Shown here: one piece after another, positions 17,600 to 26,284 of the stretch
Layout: every line of letters begins with the position of its first letter
Numbering within the stretch: the stretch's first letter is position 1
Assembly (NCBI GenBank): GCA_963705285.1
Contig: OY970066.1
Location: forward strand, 3,410,001-3,474,000
DNA: 64,000 nucleotides
Source: JACMLD01 sp963705285
GTDB lineage: Bacteria > Bacteroidota > Bacteroidia > Chitinophagales > Chitinophagaceae
Direction of reading: 5' to 3'
Translations under genes and position numbers: made by a program
The notes under the pieces: model-generated
What the model was told of the DNA's origin: nothing
The model's input: only the letters and a program-made list of their open reading frames with translations
Database searches by the model: none

Positions 17600-18814
17600 A
17601 TGGCCCGTACAACAAGAAGCAAAGCACGCCTTTGGGTAACGACTCATAAGAAGACATCTGTCTTTATCGGTATAATACTCCTGCTTATTATCATTCGGCT
17701 TTTTTTGCCGGTGATAGTATTGCACTATGCTAATAAATCGCTGGCTAATATGAATGGATATTATGGGCATATCGATGATATTGGTATATCACTGTACCGC
17801 GGCGCTTATCAGATAAACGACATGTATCTGAATAAACAGGACAGTACCAGCGGTAAACAAACAGATTTCTTTAAAGTAAACAATATCGACTTATCAGTAC
17901 ATTGCGGCGCATTGCTCCATGGCCGCCTGGTGGGAGAATTGGTGTTTAATAGCCCCAGGCTAATTTTTACTGAAAACAAAACAGAATTAGCACAGGTAAA
18001 AAAAGACACGAATGACTTTAGAAAGATATTGAAAGACTTTATGCCCTTGAAGATCAACCGGTTTGAAATTCACAATGGCGAGTTGCATTACGCCAATAAT
18101 ACAAAAAAACCGGTGATTGATGTATCTCTTAAAAAAATTGAACTACAGGCAGACAATCTCAAAAATGCCGATGATAAAAAAGTGCTGTTGCCATCTACGG
18201 TTACGGCGTCTGCAACAGCGTATGAGGGCACTTTGAAATTCAATATGAAACTCAACCCATTGGCAGACGGCGCCACTTTTGATCTCAATGCAGACCTGAA
18301 AAATGTAAACCTGGTTTTACTCAATAATTTTTTGCAGGCCTATGGCAATTTTGATGTGCACAAGGGGAACTTTGGCTTGTACACAGAAATGGCTGCAAAA
18401 AATGGCGCCTTTAAAGGATATGTAAAACCCATCATTAAAGGCCTGGATGTGGTAGGCCCGGAAGATAAAAAAGACGGTTTTTTTCACAAAATATGGGAGT
18501 CGGTCGTTGGAGGCGTAGGTGTGATTTTCCGCAACCATAGAACAGACCAGGTGGCCACGAAGGTATCGCTGGAAGGCAATTTTAAAGATCCTACAACCAA
18601 CACGCTGGATGCAATATTTGAAGTGTTACGTAATGCATTTATTCAGGCGTTGATGCCCAGTGTAGACAATGAAATAAATATCCATTCCATAGAGGAGGAG
18701 AGTAAAAAAGACAACCGTAATTTTTTGCAACGTCTTTTTGGAAAGAAAGAAAAAGACGATAACAAAGTTCCAGCAAAAAAAGAACCGGCTAAAAAAGTGG
18801 ATAAGAAATCTTAG
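17600..18814 (+). CDS. DUF748 (AsmA-like) membrane-anchored protein
   Basis: This 404-residue protein has a basic N-terminus, one membrane helix (SVFIGIILLLIIIRLFLPVI, about residues 20-43) and a long periplasmic part. The part just after the helix, LHYANKSLANMNGYYGHIDDI, is a hallmark of DUF748, which belongs to the AsmA-like group involved in moving lipids across the envelope. The C-terminus is a Lys-rich tail (KKEPAKKVDKKS). The ATG at 17600 was kept because the basic stretch before the helix fits a membrane anchor. It is a single gene, convergent with the stressosome operon. Confidence 0.8.
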   Translation: MARTTRSKARLWVTTHKKTSVFIGIILLLIIIRLFLPVIVLHYANKSLANMNGYYGHIDDIGISLYRGAYQINDMYLNKQDSTSGKQTDFFKVNNIDLSVHCGALLHGRLVGELVFNSPRLIFTENKTELAQVKKDTNDFRKILKDFMPLKINRFEIHNGELHYANNTKKPVIDVSLKKIELQADNLKNADDKKVLLPSTVTASATAYEGTLKFNMKLNPLADGATFDLNADLKNVNLVLLNNFLQAYGNFDVHKGNFGLYTEMAAKNGAFKGYVKPIIKGLDVVGPEDKKDGFFHKIWESVVGGVGVIFRNHRTDQVATKVSLEGNFKDPTTNTLDAIFEVLRNAFIQALMPSVDNEINIHSIEEESKKDNRNFLQRLFGKKEKDDNKVPAKKEPAKKVDKKS

Positions 18815-18939
18815 AGAAGGCTCACTTGTTCTGCCAACTGCCGCATTGACTACCGTGCTGCAAATAATTGTTTAGACCCTAATAATATTGTATCAAGATA
18901 TCATTCGTGCAGGCACCCGTTTGCTATTTTATCCCGGTA

Positions 18940-19314
18940 TTACAAGTATTTGTTTACTGCTTCTTTTAATATTTTCAGTGATAGTGGTTTTGGCACATAT
19001 CCATTGGCGCCACAAGCTATTGCATGTTCGGCCACGTTATGATTGCCAGACATCATTAATATGATAACATCTTTAAACCGGCTATCCTGGCGCAAGTCTT
19101 TGCAAAGCTGGGCTCCATCTACCGTTTGCATGGCTATGTCTAACAATATTAGACGCGGTTTGTAGCGCGCAGCATCTTCTATTAAATGAAAGCCGCCCAA
19201 ACATTGGTGAACCTTGTATCCTATTTGTTCCAGTTGGGTAGCCAGCAGGTATAACAGATCTTCATCATCATCTACTACCATTATCAGCTTTTTCTCAGCC
19301 AAAGATTTGCCCAT
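18940..19314 (-). CDS. Single-domain response regulator (CheY-like)
   Basis: This is a 124-residue receiver domain without an output domain. The acidic pocket is VVDDDED (residues 13-19), the phosphorylation site is Asp59 in ILLDIAM, Ser89 is the switch residue and Lys109 lies in VPKPLS. It should be phosphorylated by the histidine kinase encoded 3 bp upstream and then act by protein-protein contact. It is the last gene of the six-gene stressosome-like operon. Confidence 0.9.
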   Translation of the reverse strand: MGKSLAEKKLIMVVDDDEDLLYLLATQLEQIGYKVHQCLGGFHLIEDAARYKPRLILLDIAMQTVDGAQLCKDLRQDSRFKDVIILMMSGNHNVAEHAIACGANGYVPKPLSLKILKEAVNKYL

Positions 19315-19317
19315 TCG

Positions 19318-20604
19318 TTATTGTTCTTTATAATTTACGAGCGTAAAAATAAATGTGCTCCCTTCGCCAGGTTTACTTTCAACAGTTACCTTTCCGCCAT
19401 TGCTTTCTACCATGCCTTTTATAAGATAGAGACCAATACCCTTGCCATCCTGTACATTTGAGAAACGGTTAAATGGCACAAACAATTTGTCTCTAATCTT
19501 ATTCATATCCATACCTGTACCATTGTCTGTAAAACGCAATTCAACAGCATTGTCTATTTGCCGGGTTGTAATTGCAACCGAAAGCTGTCGTAATGGATCG
19601 CGGTATTTCACCGCATTACTCATCAAGTTATGTAAGATGCTTTGCAGGTAGCCTTCAATATATACAATATGAGAAGCTTGCTGAAAGTTGGTCGTTACAA
19701 TGGCATCAGCGTCTTTGATAAACTGCTGGTGTTCTTCTGCAATGACCCGGAAGACGTCTTCAAATTGTATGGTATGAATAACCCGTTTATCAGGGTTTTG
19801 CAAGTCAAGTATTTCAATCAGGCTGCGCACGGTTTTGTCTAACCGCTTGACAGAGCGCGACAATATCTGTTTGTAAGCCACGGTTTCTTTCCCCTTGGGG
19901 TGCGTATCAAGGTATTCAGACGCCATATTCAAACTGCTCAACGGAGTTTTCAGGTCATGAGAAATGGCATAGGTGAATTCTTTCATTTGCTGATTGCTGC
20001 GGGAAAGTTGCAGGTTCAGTTTCTTGATTTCTTCAATTTGTTGTTCTACCGTATCAGCTTTGGCGCTCAGCTCGTCGGTCAATTCCACCAGCTGAATATT
20101 CCGGATTTTCAATTCTTCATACGGTGATATAGTGGGTTCGCTGGCCAGATGTTTTATCCACCCCTGCACTACCAGTCTGTTGATGACCGTTTTGTGTAAC
20201 GGAATAATTTTTTGAATGGTTACCTGCGTCCCTTTAGAAGTGCTTTGAATCTTGAACTTGTCAGATAGTTTGCGCGCAAATACAAGCCCCACACCTCTGC
20301 CCCTGAAAGTTTCGGGTTTGCGCTCCAGTATTTTTGCCAGGTCTTTTATACCGGGCCCCTCATCTTTAACAACAGCAACCAGTGCGGTCAAATCCTGCTC
20401 TTGCAAAATGCTAAAGCTAATAGTGCCGGTCTTCGCAAATTCTACCACGTTCCTGCACAACTCAGAAATGGCAGTGGCAAATCGGGTTTGTTCAGACAGC
20501 GTTATGCCACAATATTTGCTGAACTGCATACCCCGCCGGTGGGAGAGCATAATATCCAGCTCATTGTTGATATCTATGGTAAGGATATCTATGGCTTTGG
20601 TCAT
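19318..20604 (-). CDS. Histidine kinase with N-terminal RsbT-like ATPase domain
   Basis: This 428-residue protein is a fusion. Residues 1 to about 135 form an RsbT-type GHKL domain: N box ISELCRNVVEFA, G1 box DEGPGI, G2 box GRGVGLVFARKL. A coiled coil follows (about 160-205). A HisKA dimerisation domain comes next, with His216 in ISHDLKTP, and a standard HATPase_c domain ends the protein (NAVKYRD, DNGTGMD, GKGIGLYLIKGM). There are no transmembrane helices. The N-terminal domain is probably the stressosome input that controls the kinase, linking RsbR/S phosphorylation to the response regulator. It overlaps the upstream phosphatase gene by 4 bp (ATGA). Confidence 0.88.
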   Translation of the reverse strand: MTKAIDILTIDINNELDIMLSHRRGMQFSKYCGITLSEQTRFATAISELCRNVVEFAKTGTISFSILQEQDLTALVAVVKDEGPGIKDLAKILERKPETFRGRGVGLVFARKLSDKFKIQSTSKGTQVTIQKIIPLHKTVINRLVVQGWIKHLASEPTISPYEELKIRNIQLVELTDELSAKADTVEQQIEEIKKLNLQLSRSNQQMKEFTYAISHDLKTPLSSLNMASEYLDTHPKGKETVAYKQILSRSVKRLDKTVRSLIEILDLQNPDKRVIHTIQFEDVFRVIAEEHQQFIKDADAIVTTNFQQASHIVYIEGYLQSILHNLMSNAVKYRDPLRQLSVAITTRQIDNAVELRFTDNGTGMDMNKIRDKLFVPFNRFSNVQDGKGIGLYLIKGMVESNGGKVTVESKPGEGSTFIFTLVNYKEQ

Positions 20605-21638
20605 GCGTTTAATGACTTTAAAAATTTGCCGATTAAAATCGTAGAATCATCGTTTGCCCTGTCAAAATCTTTGTAAATAGCGGCGCATACCATCATGGCA
20701 TGGTGCTGCAAAATGCCCGGGTATTTTTGTATATCCCAACGACCTGAAATACCATCGCTGTGCATAATCAAAAAATCCGTTTTTTCGTTCCATAAAAAAC
20801 TATGGTTGTTAAAAGACGCGGGCATAATGTGACCCACTATACCATTGTATGAAAAACAACCTTTGGTTACACTCGGGGTAATCATTTTCATGGCTATATT
20901 ACCAATGCCGGAATAAATCAGTTGGTGGTTTACCTGGTCAATGTGAACGATGGTTGCCACCGCGCCACGCGTTTTTTTCAGCGCCTGGTGCAGCATGCTA
21001 AGTTCTTCTGCCGGTTGCAATTTTGAGTAAGCCGCGAGACTTTGCGTGGCCAGAAGCGATGCATCATGTGCATGCGCCCCATGCCCAAGCCCATCTATCA
21101 ATGCTATTCTCATCATTTTGCCTTGCACAGTTGCCAGCCAGGCATCACCACAAAGCACATGATCCTTTTTGGCCACACAAATAGCATTCACTTCAAATAA
21201 ACCTCTAACAGGCGAAACACCGGTATTCACATAAATCCTTGATAACAGAACAGTGCCCCATCCAGCCAATGAATACATATCAAATTCATCAGACAAACGC
21301 TTGATCGCACCAAGGCCCTGTCCAAGGGTTTTACTGCTAGAACGACCGTCTTCCATCATTTTGAGGGGAAGGCGCATACCTGGGCCATTGTCTATCGCAA
21401 TTAATTCTATACCGGTTTCTTGGCCACTGATAATTTTTCTTGCCAGTATAATTCCACCTTTTGTGGCATGCTTAATGAGGTTGCTGGTAATCTCTGCAAT
21501 AACAATTTCAACTTCCCCAAGCCGGTGCTTCTTAAAACCCGCCCGCTCGGCCAATTGGCGCAGTTCGGACCTTACCATTGCCTGGTAGGATCTATCGGGT
21601 AAGGATAACCGCAGATGTACCTGGTCCTTTTTATCCAT
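20601..21638 (-). CDS. RsbT-like ATPase / SpoIIE (PP2C-type) phosphatase fusion
   Basis: This 345-residue protein has an N-terminal GHKL domain (N box IAEITSNLIKHA, G1 box DNGPGM, G2 box GQGLGAIKRL) and a C-terminal SpoIIE/RsbX-type PP2C phosphatase domain. The metal-binding motifs are IDGLGHG, HSDGIS and DDSTIL. By analogy with RsbX it should dephosphorylate the RsbR and RsbS proteins encoded upstream and reset the complex. It overlaps the RsbT gene by 8 bp and the kinase gene by 4 bp, so translation is probably coupled. Confidence 0.88.
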   Translation of the reverse strand: MDKKDQVHLRLSLPDRSYQAMVRSELRQLAERAGFKKHRLGEVEIVIAEITSNLIKHATKGGIILARKIISGQETGIELIAIDNGPGMRLPLKMMEDGRSSSKTLGQGLGAIKRLSDEFDMYSLAGWGTVLLSRIYVNTGVSPVRGLFEVNAICVAKKDHVLCGDAWLATVQGKMMRIALIDGLGHGAHAHDASLLATQSLAAYSKLQPAEELSMLHQALKKTRGAVATIVHIDQVNHQLIYSGIGNIAMKMITPSVTKGCFSYNGIVGHIMPASFNNHSFLWNEKTDFLIMHSDGISGRWDIQKYPGILQHHAMMVCAAIYKDFDRANDDSTILIGKFLKSLNA

Positions 21639-22044
21639 TTTTCCACTTTAAAATCATCACCGTTGTGCCCTTACCGTTTTTGCTGGTAATTTCAAACTGG
21701 TTAACCAGTCGTTTCGCGCCCGGCAAACCCAAGCCCAGGCTTTTGCCGGTAGAAAATCCATCTTGCATGGCTTTTTCTATGTCTTTAATACCGGGGCCTT
21801 TGTCTGCAAAAGTTAGCCGGATACCGATTTGTAAAACCGATGCGCTTACCACTTCGCAAAGCACCACGCCGCCGCCGCCATAGCGCAACATATTTCTCAC
21901 GAGTTCACTGGCCGCAGTCAACAATTTGGTTTGATTTACCAACCCCATTTTTATTTTCTGTGCATATTCAGTTACCCGGTTCCTTAAAAAAACGGTGTCT
22001 TGTTCCTTGCTGATGGTAATGGTTTCTTTATTAAGAATGGTCAT
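21631..22044 (-). CDS. rsbT: RsbT-like serine/threonine kinase (anti-sigma regulatory type)
   Basis: This 137-residue GHKL protein matches RsbT closely: N box ASELVRNMLRYG, G1 box FADKGPGI, and G2 box SLGLGLPGAKRLVNQF. In Bacillus, RsbT is held by the stressosome, phosphorylates RsbR and RsbS on stress, and is then released to activate its partner. No sigma-B exists in this phylum, so the output must differ; the fused kinase two genes downstream is the likely target (inference). It overlaps RsbS by 14 bp and the phosphatase gene by 8 bp. Confidence 0.88.
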   Translation of the reverse strand: MTILNKETITISKEQDTVFLRNRVTEYAQKIKMGLVNQTKLLTAASELVRNMLRYGGGGVVLCEVVSASVLQIGIRLTFADKGPGIKDIEKAMQDGFSTGKSLGLGLPGAKRLVNQFEITSKNGKGTTVMILKWKNG

Positions 22045-22426
22045 CGGTATCGGATCCGTATTCGTCCGTGAGGAATAGTTTTTGTTGCAGTAGCTCCATC
22101 CCTTTTTCTACATTAAGGGCAGTATGCACCCCGGTCATTGGTAACCCTAATTCTATCAGGGTTATTGCTACAGCCGGCTGCATACCTACCACCACGGTAT
22201 GCGCATCAAGTATTCTCGACATCTGTGCAATATTACCCAGTATCCGCCCCATGAAAGAGTCAACTATGTTTACTGATGAAATGTCAATCAAGACACCCCT
22301 GGCCTCATGTTTGTTAATCATGCTCACCAAATCACTTTCAAGGCCAAGTGCCAGCCGGTCATACAGATCAACCTGAACAGTTACGAGCAGAAACTGTCCC
22401 ATTTTTAAAATTGGTATTTTCTCCAT
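22031..22426 (-). CDS. rsbS: Stressosome scaffold protein RsbS (STAS domain)
   Basis: This 131-residue single STAS domain follows the Bacillus RsbS pattern throughout: KIPILKMGQFLLVTVQ at the start, then VNIVDSFMGRILG and MQPAVAITLIELGLP. Ser57 in the VDSF motif is at the position of the RsbT phosphorylation site of RsbS. It should co-assemble with RsbR into a stressosome shell and bind RsbT in the unphosphorylated state. It lies 15 bp downstream of the RsbR gene and overlaps RsbT. Confidence 0.9.
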   Translation of the reverse strand: MEKIPILKMGQFLLVTVQVDLYDRLALGLESDLVSMINKHEARGVLIDISSVNIVDSFMGRILGNIAQMSRILDAHTVVVGMQPAVAITLIELGLPMTGVHTALNVEKGMELLQQKLFLTDEYGSDTDDHS

Positions 22427-22441
22427 AGCAGAAAACGCTTG

Positions 22442-23296
22442 TTATTTTACATCAGAAATTTTACGCACTTCAAGTCTGGTCATCTTAAATGCGGTACGTA
22501 ATGCATGGGCTAGAGATGACTTTGTATTAATATTAGACAAGTCAATACCCAGATGCACAATGGTTTGGGCAATCTCTGGCCGTATACCGCTTATGATACA
22601 TTCGGCCCCCATCAGCCGTGTGGCGGCTACAGTTTTTATAAGGTGCTGGGCCACCAGCGAATCCACTGCAGGCACGCCGGAGATGTCGAGAATGGCAATG
22701 GTGCTTTCTGTTTCCACAATTTTAAGCAACAGGCTTTCCATTACCACCTGCGTACGCGCACTATCCAGGGTGCCAATAATAGGCAACGCAAGAATGCCAT
22801 CCCATACCTGTATAACGGGCGTAGAAATTTCTGATATTTCAGATGTTTGGCGCAGTATCACTTCTTCACGGCCTTTAATAAAGGTCTCCAACGTTATAAG
22901 CGCCAGGCTGTCTAACAATTTATTGACCTTTATGATTTCGGTGTTTAAAGCAGCTGAATCGCTGATATTTTTGGCAAGTACATTCAGAAAAACATCTTTG
23001 AGACTAAATACAAAATAAGCTGTTTCCCGCGGCGAAAAGCCGTTCTTCGCCCTGCTAAGAGAGATGCCGGCCAATGTCTCATTTACTTTATCATATTCCG
23101 CAGCCTGCACGTCACTGAAATTATCCCTTTTAATAGCGTTTAAGATGTTAGTCAATAACTCTTCAGACTCTTTCTTTAAATCGTCGTTAGATAACAGGTC
23201 TTCTCTTAACCCGTCATCTTTTAATTGTTGGTTCATCCATTGTTCCAGTATCTGCTTTTGATTTCTGGGTAAAATTTGCGAAGCTGATGATTTCAT
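22442..23296 (-). CDS. rsbR: Stressosome protein RsbR (sensor N-domain + STAS)
   Basis: This 284-residue protein has a helical N-terminal sensor region (about 1-150, KNGFSPRETAYFVFSLKD in the middle) and a C-terminal STAS domain (about 158-275). STAS motifs are STPVIQVWDGILALPIIG, LDISGVPAVDSLVAQHL and SGIRPEIAQTIVHLGID, as in RsbR. The two residues at the RsbT phosphorylation positions are Ser179 and Ser213 rather than Thr. The N-domain is cytoplasmic, and no haem or flavin ligand can be named. It is the first gene of the operon. Confidence 0.88.
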   Translation of the reverse strand: MKSSASQILPRNQKQILEQWMNQQLKDDGLREDLLSNDDLKKESEELLTNILNAIKRDNFSDVQAAEYDKVNETLAGISLSRAKNGFSPRETAYFVFSLKDVFLNVLAKNISDSAALNTEIIKVNKLLDSLALITLETFIKGREEVILRQTSEISEISTPVIQVWDGILALPIIGTLDSARTQVVMESLLLKIVETESTIAILDISGVPAVDSLVAQHLIKTVAATRLMGAECIISGIRPEIAQTIVHLGIDLSNINTKSSLAHALRTAFKMTRLEVRKISDVK

Positions 23297-23463
23297 TTAA
23301 TTATGTTTATATGCGCTAAATGTAGGCAATCAGCTCCTTATTGGATAGTTTAATTTCTTAAAAATCTGAAATGTCTTATAAGTCATTTTATCAATAATTA
23401 CCTTAAATGACCTTTCACAATTAGAAATACTTATAGCCTGTCCGTCTGAATGCTCCACAATAC

Positions 23464-23495
23464 AAAAGGGGCAGAAATGACTCTCTGCCCCTTTT
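23464..23495 (-). terminator. Rho-independent terminator of the small secreted protein gene
   Basis: AAAAGGGGCAGA (23464-23475) pairs with TCTGCCCCTTTT (23484-23495) across an 8-base loop. The stem is a strong G+C core with A and T flanks on either side, so it could act in both directions. Confidence 0.75.
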
Positions 23496-23513
23496 ATGCT
23501 TGTTTCATATTAA

Positions 23514-23735
23514 TTAAGGTCGTAATTGCGTGCTATCTTTCTTAGCCTTACCAGAATTTTTCCACTTCTTTTTCATAGTGGTGTCTTTCTTGTGCGAGCC
23601 TGTATCCTGGATAAATGCCTGCGCATTACCGGATGTCAATACAGGGCTAGTGCTGTTAACTGAAGCCGAACTGTCATTAATCCATAAGAAGCCGGCACAT
23701 GCTAGGGTGATGATTCCCGTTACTATTTTTTTCAT
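23514..23735 (-). CDS. Small secreted Lys-rich protein
   Basis: This 73-residue product has a signal peptide (MKKIVTGIITLACAGFLW, cleavage near residue 24) and a mature part ending in a Lys/Thr/Asp-rich tail (KKDTTMKKKWKNSGKAKKD). No domain is recognised; short proteins of this kind are common in Chitinophagaceae. A good terminator directly downstream supports it being a real gene. It is separate from the stressosome operon, 217 bp upstream of RsbR on the same strand. Confidence 0.6.
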   Translation of the reverse strand: MKKIVTGIITLACAGFLWINDSSASVNSTSPVLTSGNAQAFIQDTGSHKKDTTMKKKWKNSGKAKKDSTQLRP

Positions 23736-24348
23736 AACCTAAATTTTTGTTTATAAATAATTTGATGATAATAACACAATTAATGTACCGCAGTACCATT
23801 TAATTTGTTAATGGGTTGTATTGCCTATATAATGCGCAGAGTTGAGTTTAATCAATCAGTATGTTGTCTTTTGGGGATGCATTCCAGTGAGACAGGCTAA
23901 CAACAATGGTAAAAACATTCTACAGACACCTCTTAATTTCCGGTGCTGGGTAAAATTGACCGCACCGTTATTTTGCGGTGGCAACACGTTTTACAAGTGC
24001 GGCTACAACAATCTGTGATAATTTGCTCGACCATGAAACGGCAGACGATGGCACGCAATCTTATCGTGCTTCTCATGCAATTTAATGTTGAAAACCGTGA
24101 TTGCCTGTTAACCAAAGTAAATATCACAACCATCCAAACCCTTTTCATTACCGTGTCTTTTTGTTCTCGCTACAGGAGGTGTTTGGTTGACGGATATAAT
24201 TACATAATACTCCTTGCGCTGGGTGGTAATACCCGTGACATAAATAATTTGGTAACTGTTAATTACTTTGATATTTTCATTAATATTTAATTATAGACCC
24301 GTTGGGCTAATCAATTAAGATAAGCCTCGCAAGCCAAGCCCCTTTCCT
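23736..24348. other. Intergenic region, no gene recognised
   Basis: These 613 bp lie between divergent genes. They contain two overlapping open frames (about 23933-24290, opposite strands) whose products, rich in Cys, Arg and Ile, have no signature. I see no repeat, RNA or clear promoter box. Confidence 0.4.
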
Positions 24349-26040
24349 ATGTCTGGTAACCGCACATTTTCTGCATTTATTTCTTATACTGCCGAGGATC
24401 TTGCCGCCCATGCAGACGTTGTTAGCAGCGTACTAAGAAAGTTACGGGTTACACCAATAGATCACCGTGATTCTGACGCCACCGGTGCTCCTAGTGTTGC
24501 ATGGTGTATGGAACAAATTGAACAGGCGGATATACTAATTGTATTGGTTGCAGAGCGATATGGTTGGGTGCCGCCCACAGCTCAGGGGGGAGACGGTATA
24601 AAGAGTATTACGTGGATGGAAGTTGAACATGCACAAAAAAAGAACAAAATTGTGCTGGCGTATATACTGACGGAAGATGCAGCATGGCCGATGAATTTGG
24701 TAGAATCAAAAAAGAATCCAGGTATACTGCCTTTGCTTAATAAATTTAAGGATGAGCTAAAAAAGAATGTCTCGGGTTTTTTTACGGATGCAAAGTCGCT
24801 CGATGGCCCTATCTCGCGTAATGTGCCAAAAGCCCTTGAAAAACTTGCTCCAGCGCCGCCCATACCACAAGTTGTTACCAAAAAAGATCAAGTTGCGTCA
24901 ACCGGGCCTATTGTTCGATTTTTTTACAATCGGGAAGATCCACCGTCGGTGATGGATCGGATGAGCCCCGAATTACCCAAACGAATTTTATCTTTGGAAG
25001 GAGGAAGCATAGACTGCTTTATCATAATTGGGTATCTTGAAAAGATAGAAAAACTGTTGCAGAAAAGGTATAAAGAAGATGATTTTAAAATAGCTGATTA
25101 CTATGACCTCATTATAGGAACTGGTTTTAATAGTGTGCTGGCGCTTGAATTAGCCAAGGGAAAGTTTGTGCGGGACATTGAACCTTTGTTTAAAGAAATC
25201 ATTCAGCGTTATTTTAGTAAAACAACTTCTATACTTACGCGGTTGTATTACAAATATGACCCGCAGCCACTGCGTAACACGTTAAAAAAATATTATGGAA
25301 CGCAAACGCTGGGGTCAAAAGATTTAAAGACTGGTTTTGCCGTAGTGGTTACAAGATTCGACCAATCTAAACCCTGGCATTTTTTGAATCATGAGGGGTG
25401 GAGTGATTTTGATGCACTGAAAAATGTGCCACTGGATCAATTATTAGAAGGAAGTCTGGCCATGCCCTCGTACATGCCTTATGTAATTTTAAATACGCCA
25501 AATTTGGGAGACATTGTTATAGGAGACGGCGGATTTACAATAGGAAATGATAGCTCTTTGTATGCCTTACTTCTAGTAAGCAACCACCAATTTCCATACA
25601 AATGGCGTTTTGGCGAGAACATGCTTTCTCTTACTACCATAGGTTCTAAAGGAAGACGGGTATTAACAGCTGCAGCTGAATTCAAAGATATCAACCTGTT
25701 AAAACAAATGCCCTTGCTCATAGATACACTGCTGGCGGGAGCTGCTGCAAATTCAGAATCGTTGTTGAATGCCCTCGCTGGCAATGACGCAACCCGCATT
25801 GCCGATACACCCATTGGGTTAACAAGCCACCGGTTTGATATTTTATTGTCTCCCGAATCATTGGGCAACTTAGGTTTTACCATCGATAATAAAAGCTTTG
25901 ACGAATTGTTTGACGGGCCGACCGACAAGAATATTGACTATTTTCTCAAAATTGGACGCATGGCAGCAGACAAGCAAATATCACAAACCCATTTCAGTCG
26001 TTCATTTGACGTACGAGACATCGGCAACAATATTCCTTAA
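24349..26040 (+). CDS. DUF4062 + patatin-like fusion, patatin nucleophile lost
   Basis: This 563-residue protein has an N-terminal DUF4062-like domain (about 1-115) with text FSAFISYTAEDL, VAWCMEQIEQADILIVLVAERYG and ITWMEVEHAQ. A Pro-rich linker follows, then a patatin-like domain (about 212-480). In that domain the oxyanion loop reads LSLEGGSIDCF, lacking the usual Arg-Gly. The nucleophile elbow, normally GTSTGG, reads GTGFNS (257-262), so the catalytic Ser is replaced by Gly259. The Asp motif DGG (Asp393) remains. The domain is therefore probably not a phospholipase, or uses a displaced residue. DUF4062 is TIR-like and is often found in NTPase- or effector-type immune genes, so a defence or sensing role is possible but unproven. 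Confidence 0.75.
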   Translation: MSGNRTFSAFISYTAEDLAAHADVVSSVLRKLRVTPIDHRDSDATGAPSVAWCMEQIEQADILIVLVAERYGWVPPTAQGGDGIKSITWMEVEHAQKKNKIVLAYILTEDAAWPMNLVESKKNPGILPLLNKFKDELKKNVSGFFTDAKSLDGPISRNVPKALEKLAPAPPIPQVVTKKDQVASTGPIVRFFYNREDPPSVMDRMSPELPKRILSLEGGSIDCFIIIGYLEKIEKLLQKRYKEDDFKIADYYDLIIGTGFNSVLALELAKGKFVRDIEPLFKEIIQRYFSKTTSILTRLYYKYDPQPLRNTLKKYYGTQTLGSKDLKTGFAVVVTRFDQSKPWHFLNHEGWSDFDALKNVPLDQLLEGSLAMPSYMPYVILNTPNLGDIVIGDGGFTIGNDSSLYALLLVSNHQFPYKWRFGENMLSLTTIGSKGRRVLTAAAEFKDINLLKQMPLLIDTLLAGAAANSESLLNALAGNDATRIADTPIGLTSHRFDILLSPESLGNLGFTIDNKSFDELFDGPTDKNIDYFLKIGRMAADKQISQTHFSRSFDVRDIGNNIP

Positions 26041-26090
26041 CTATACAATGCATTGTTTGATAATTATTAAACCTTCAAAAAAAGTATCAA

Positions 26091-26213
26091 ATGTTACACT
26101 ACAACTTCACGCGTATGCTGCTGGCTGCCAGGATAGAAGTTCCAATATGGTTGTGGATTATTTTAGTAGTAATAGGGCTGTTGGGTGTCATAAAAAAGAT
26201 AATGGATAATTAA
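26091..26213 (+). CDS. Possible 40-residue single-helix membrane peptide
   Basis: A short open frame of 40 codons starts 50 bp after the DUF4062/patatin gene. It encodes a basic N-terminus, then a clear transmembrane helix (PIWLWIILVVIGLLGVI) ending in KKIMDN. The helix is well formed and flanked by charges, which is unlikely by chance in a non-coding gap. Same strand as both neighbours, so it could be part of one transcript. No family recognised. Confidence 0.4.
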   Translation: MLHYNFTRMLLAARIEVPIWLWIILVVIGLLGVIKKIMDN

Positions 26214-26284
26214 TTGCTTTAGGAGTATTGTTAGTCGGACTCCGTGTGATGAACTAATTTTATAACCACGTACAACCGGTTTAC

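Noticed and set aside
23933..24290. Two overlapping open frames on opposite strands
   Set aside because: Cys/Arg-rich products without signature, in a gap between divergent genes; neither has a plausible start region.
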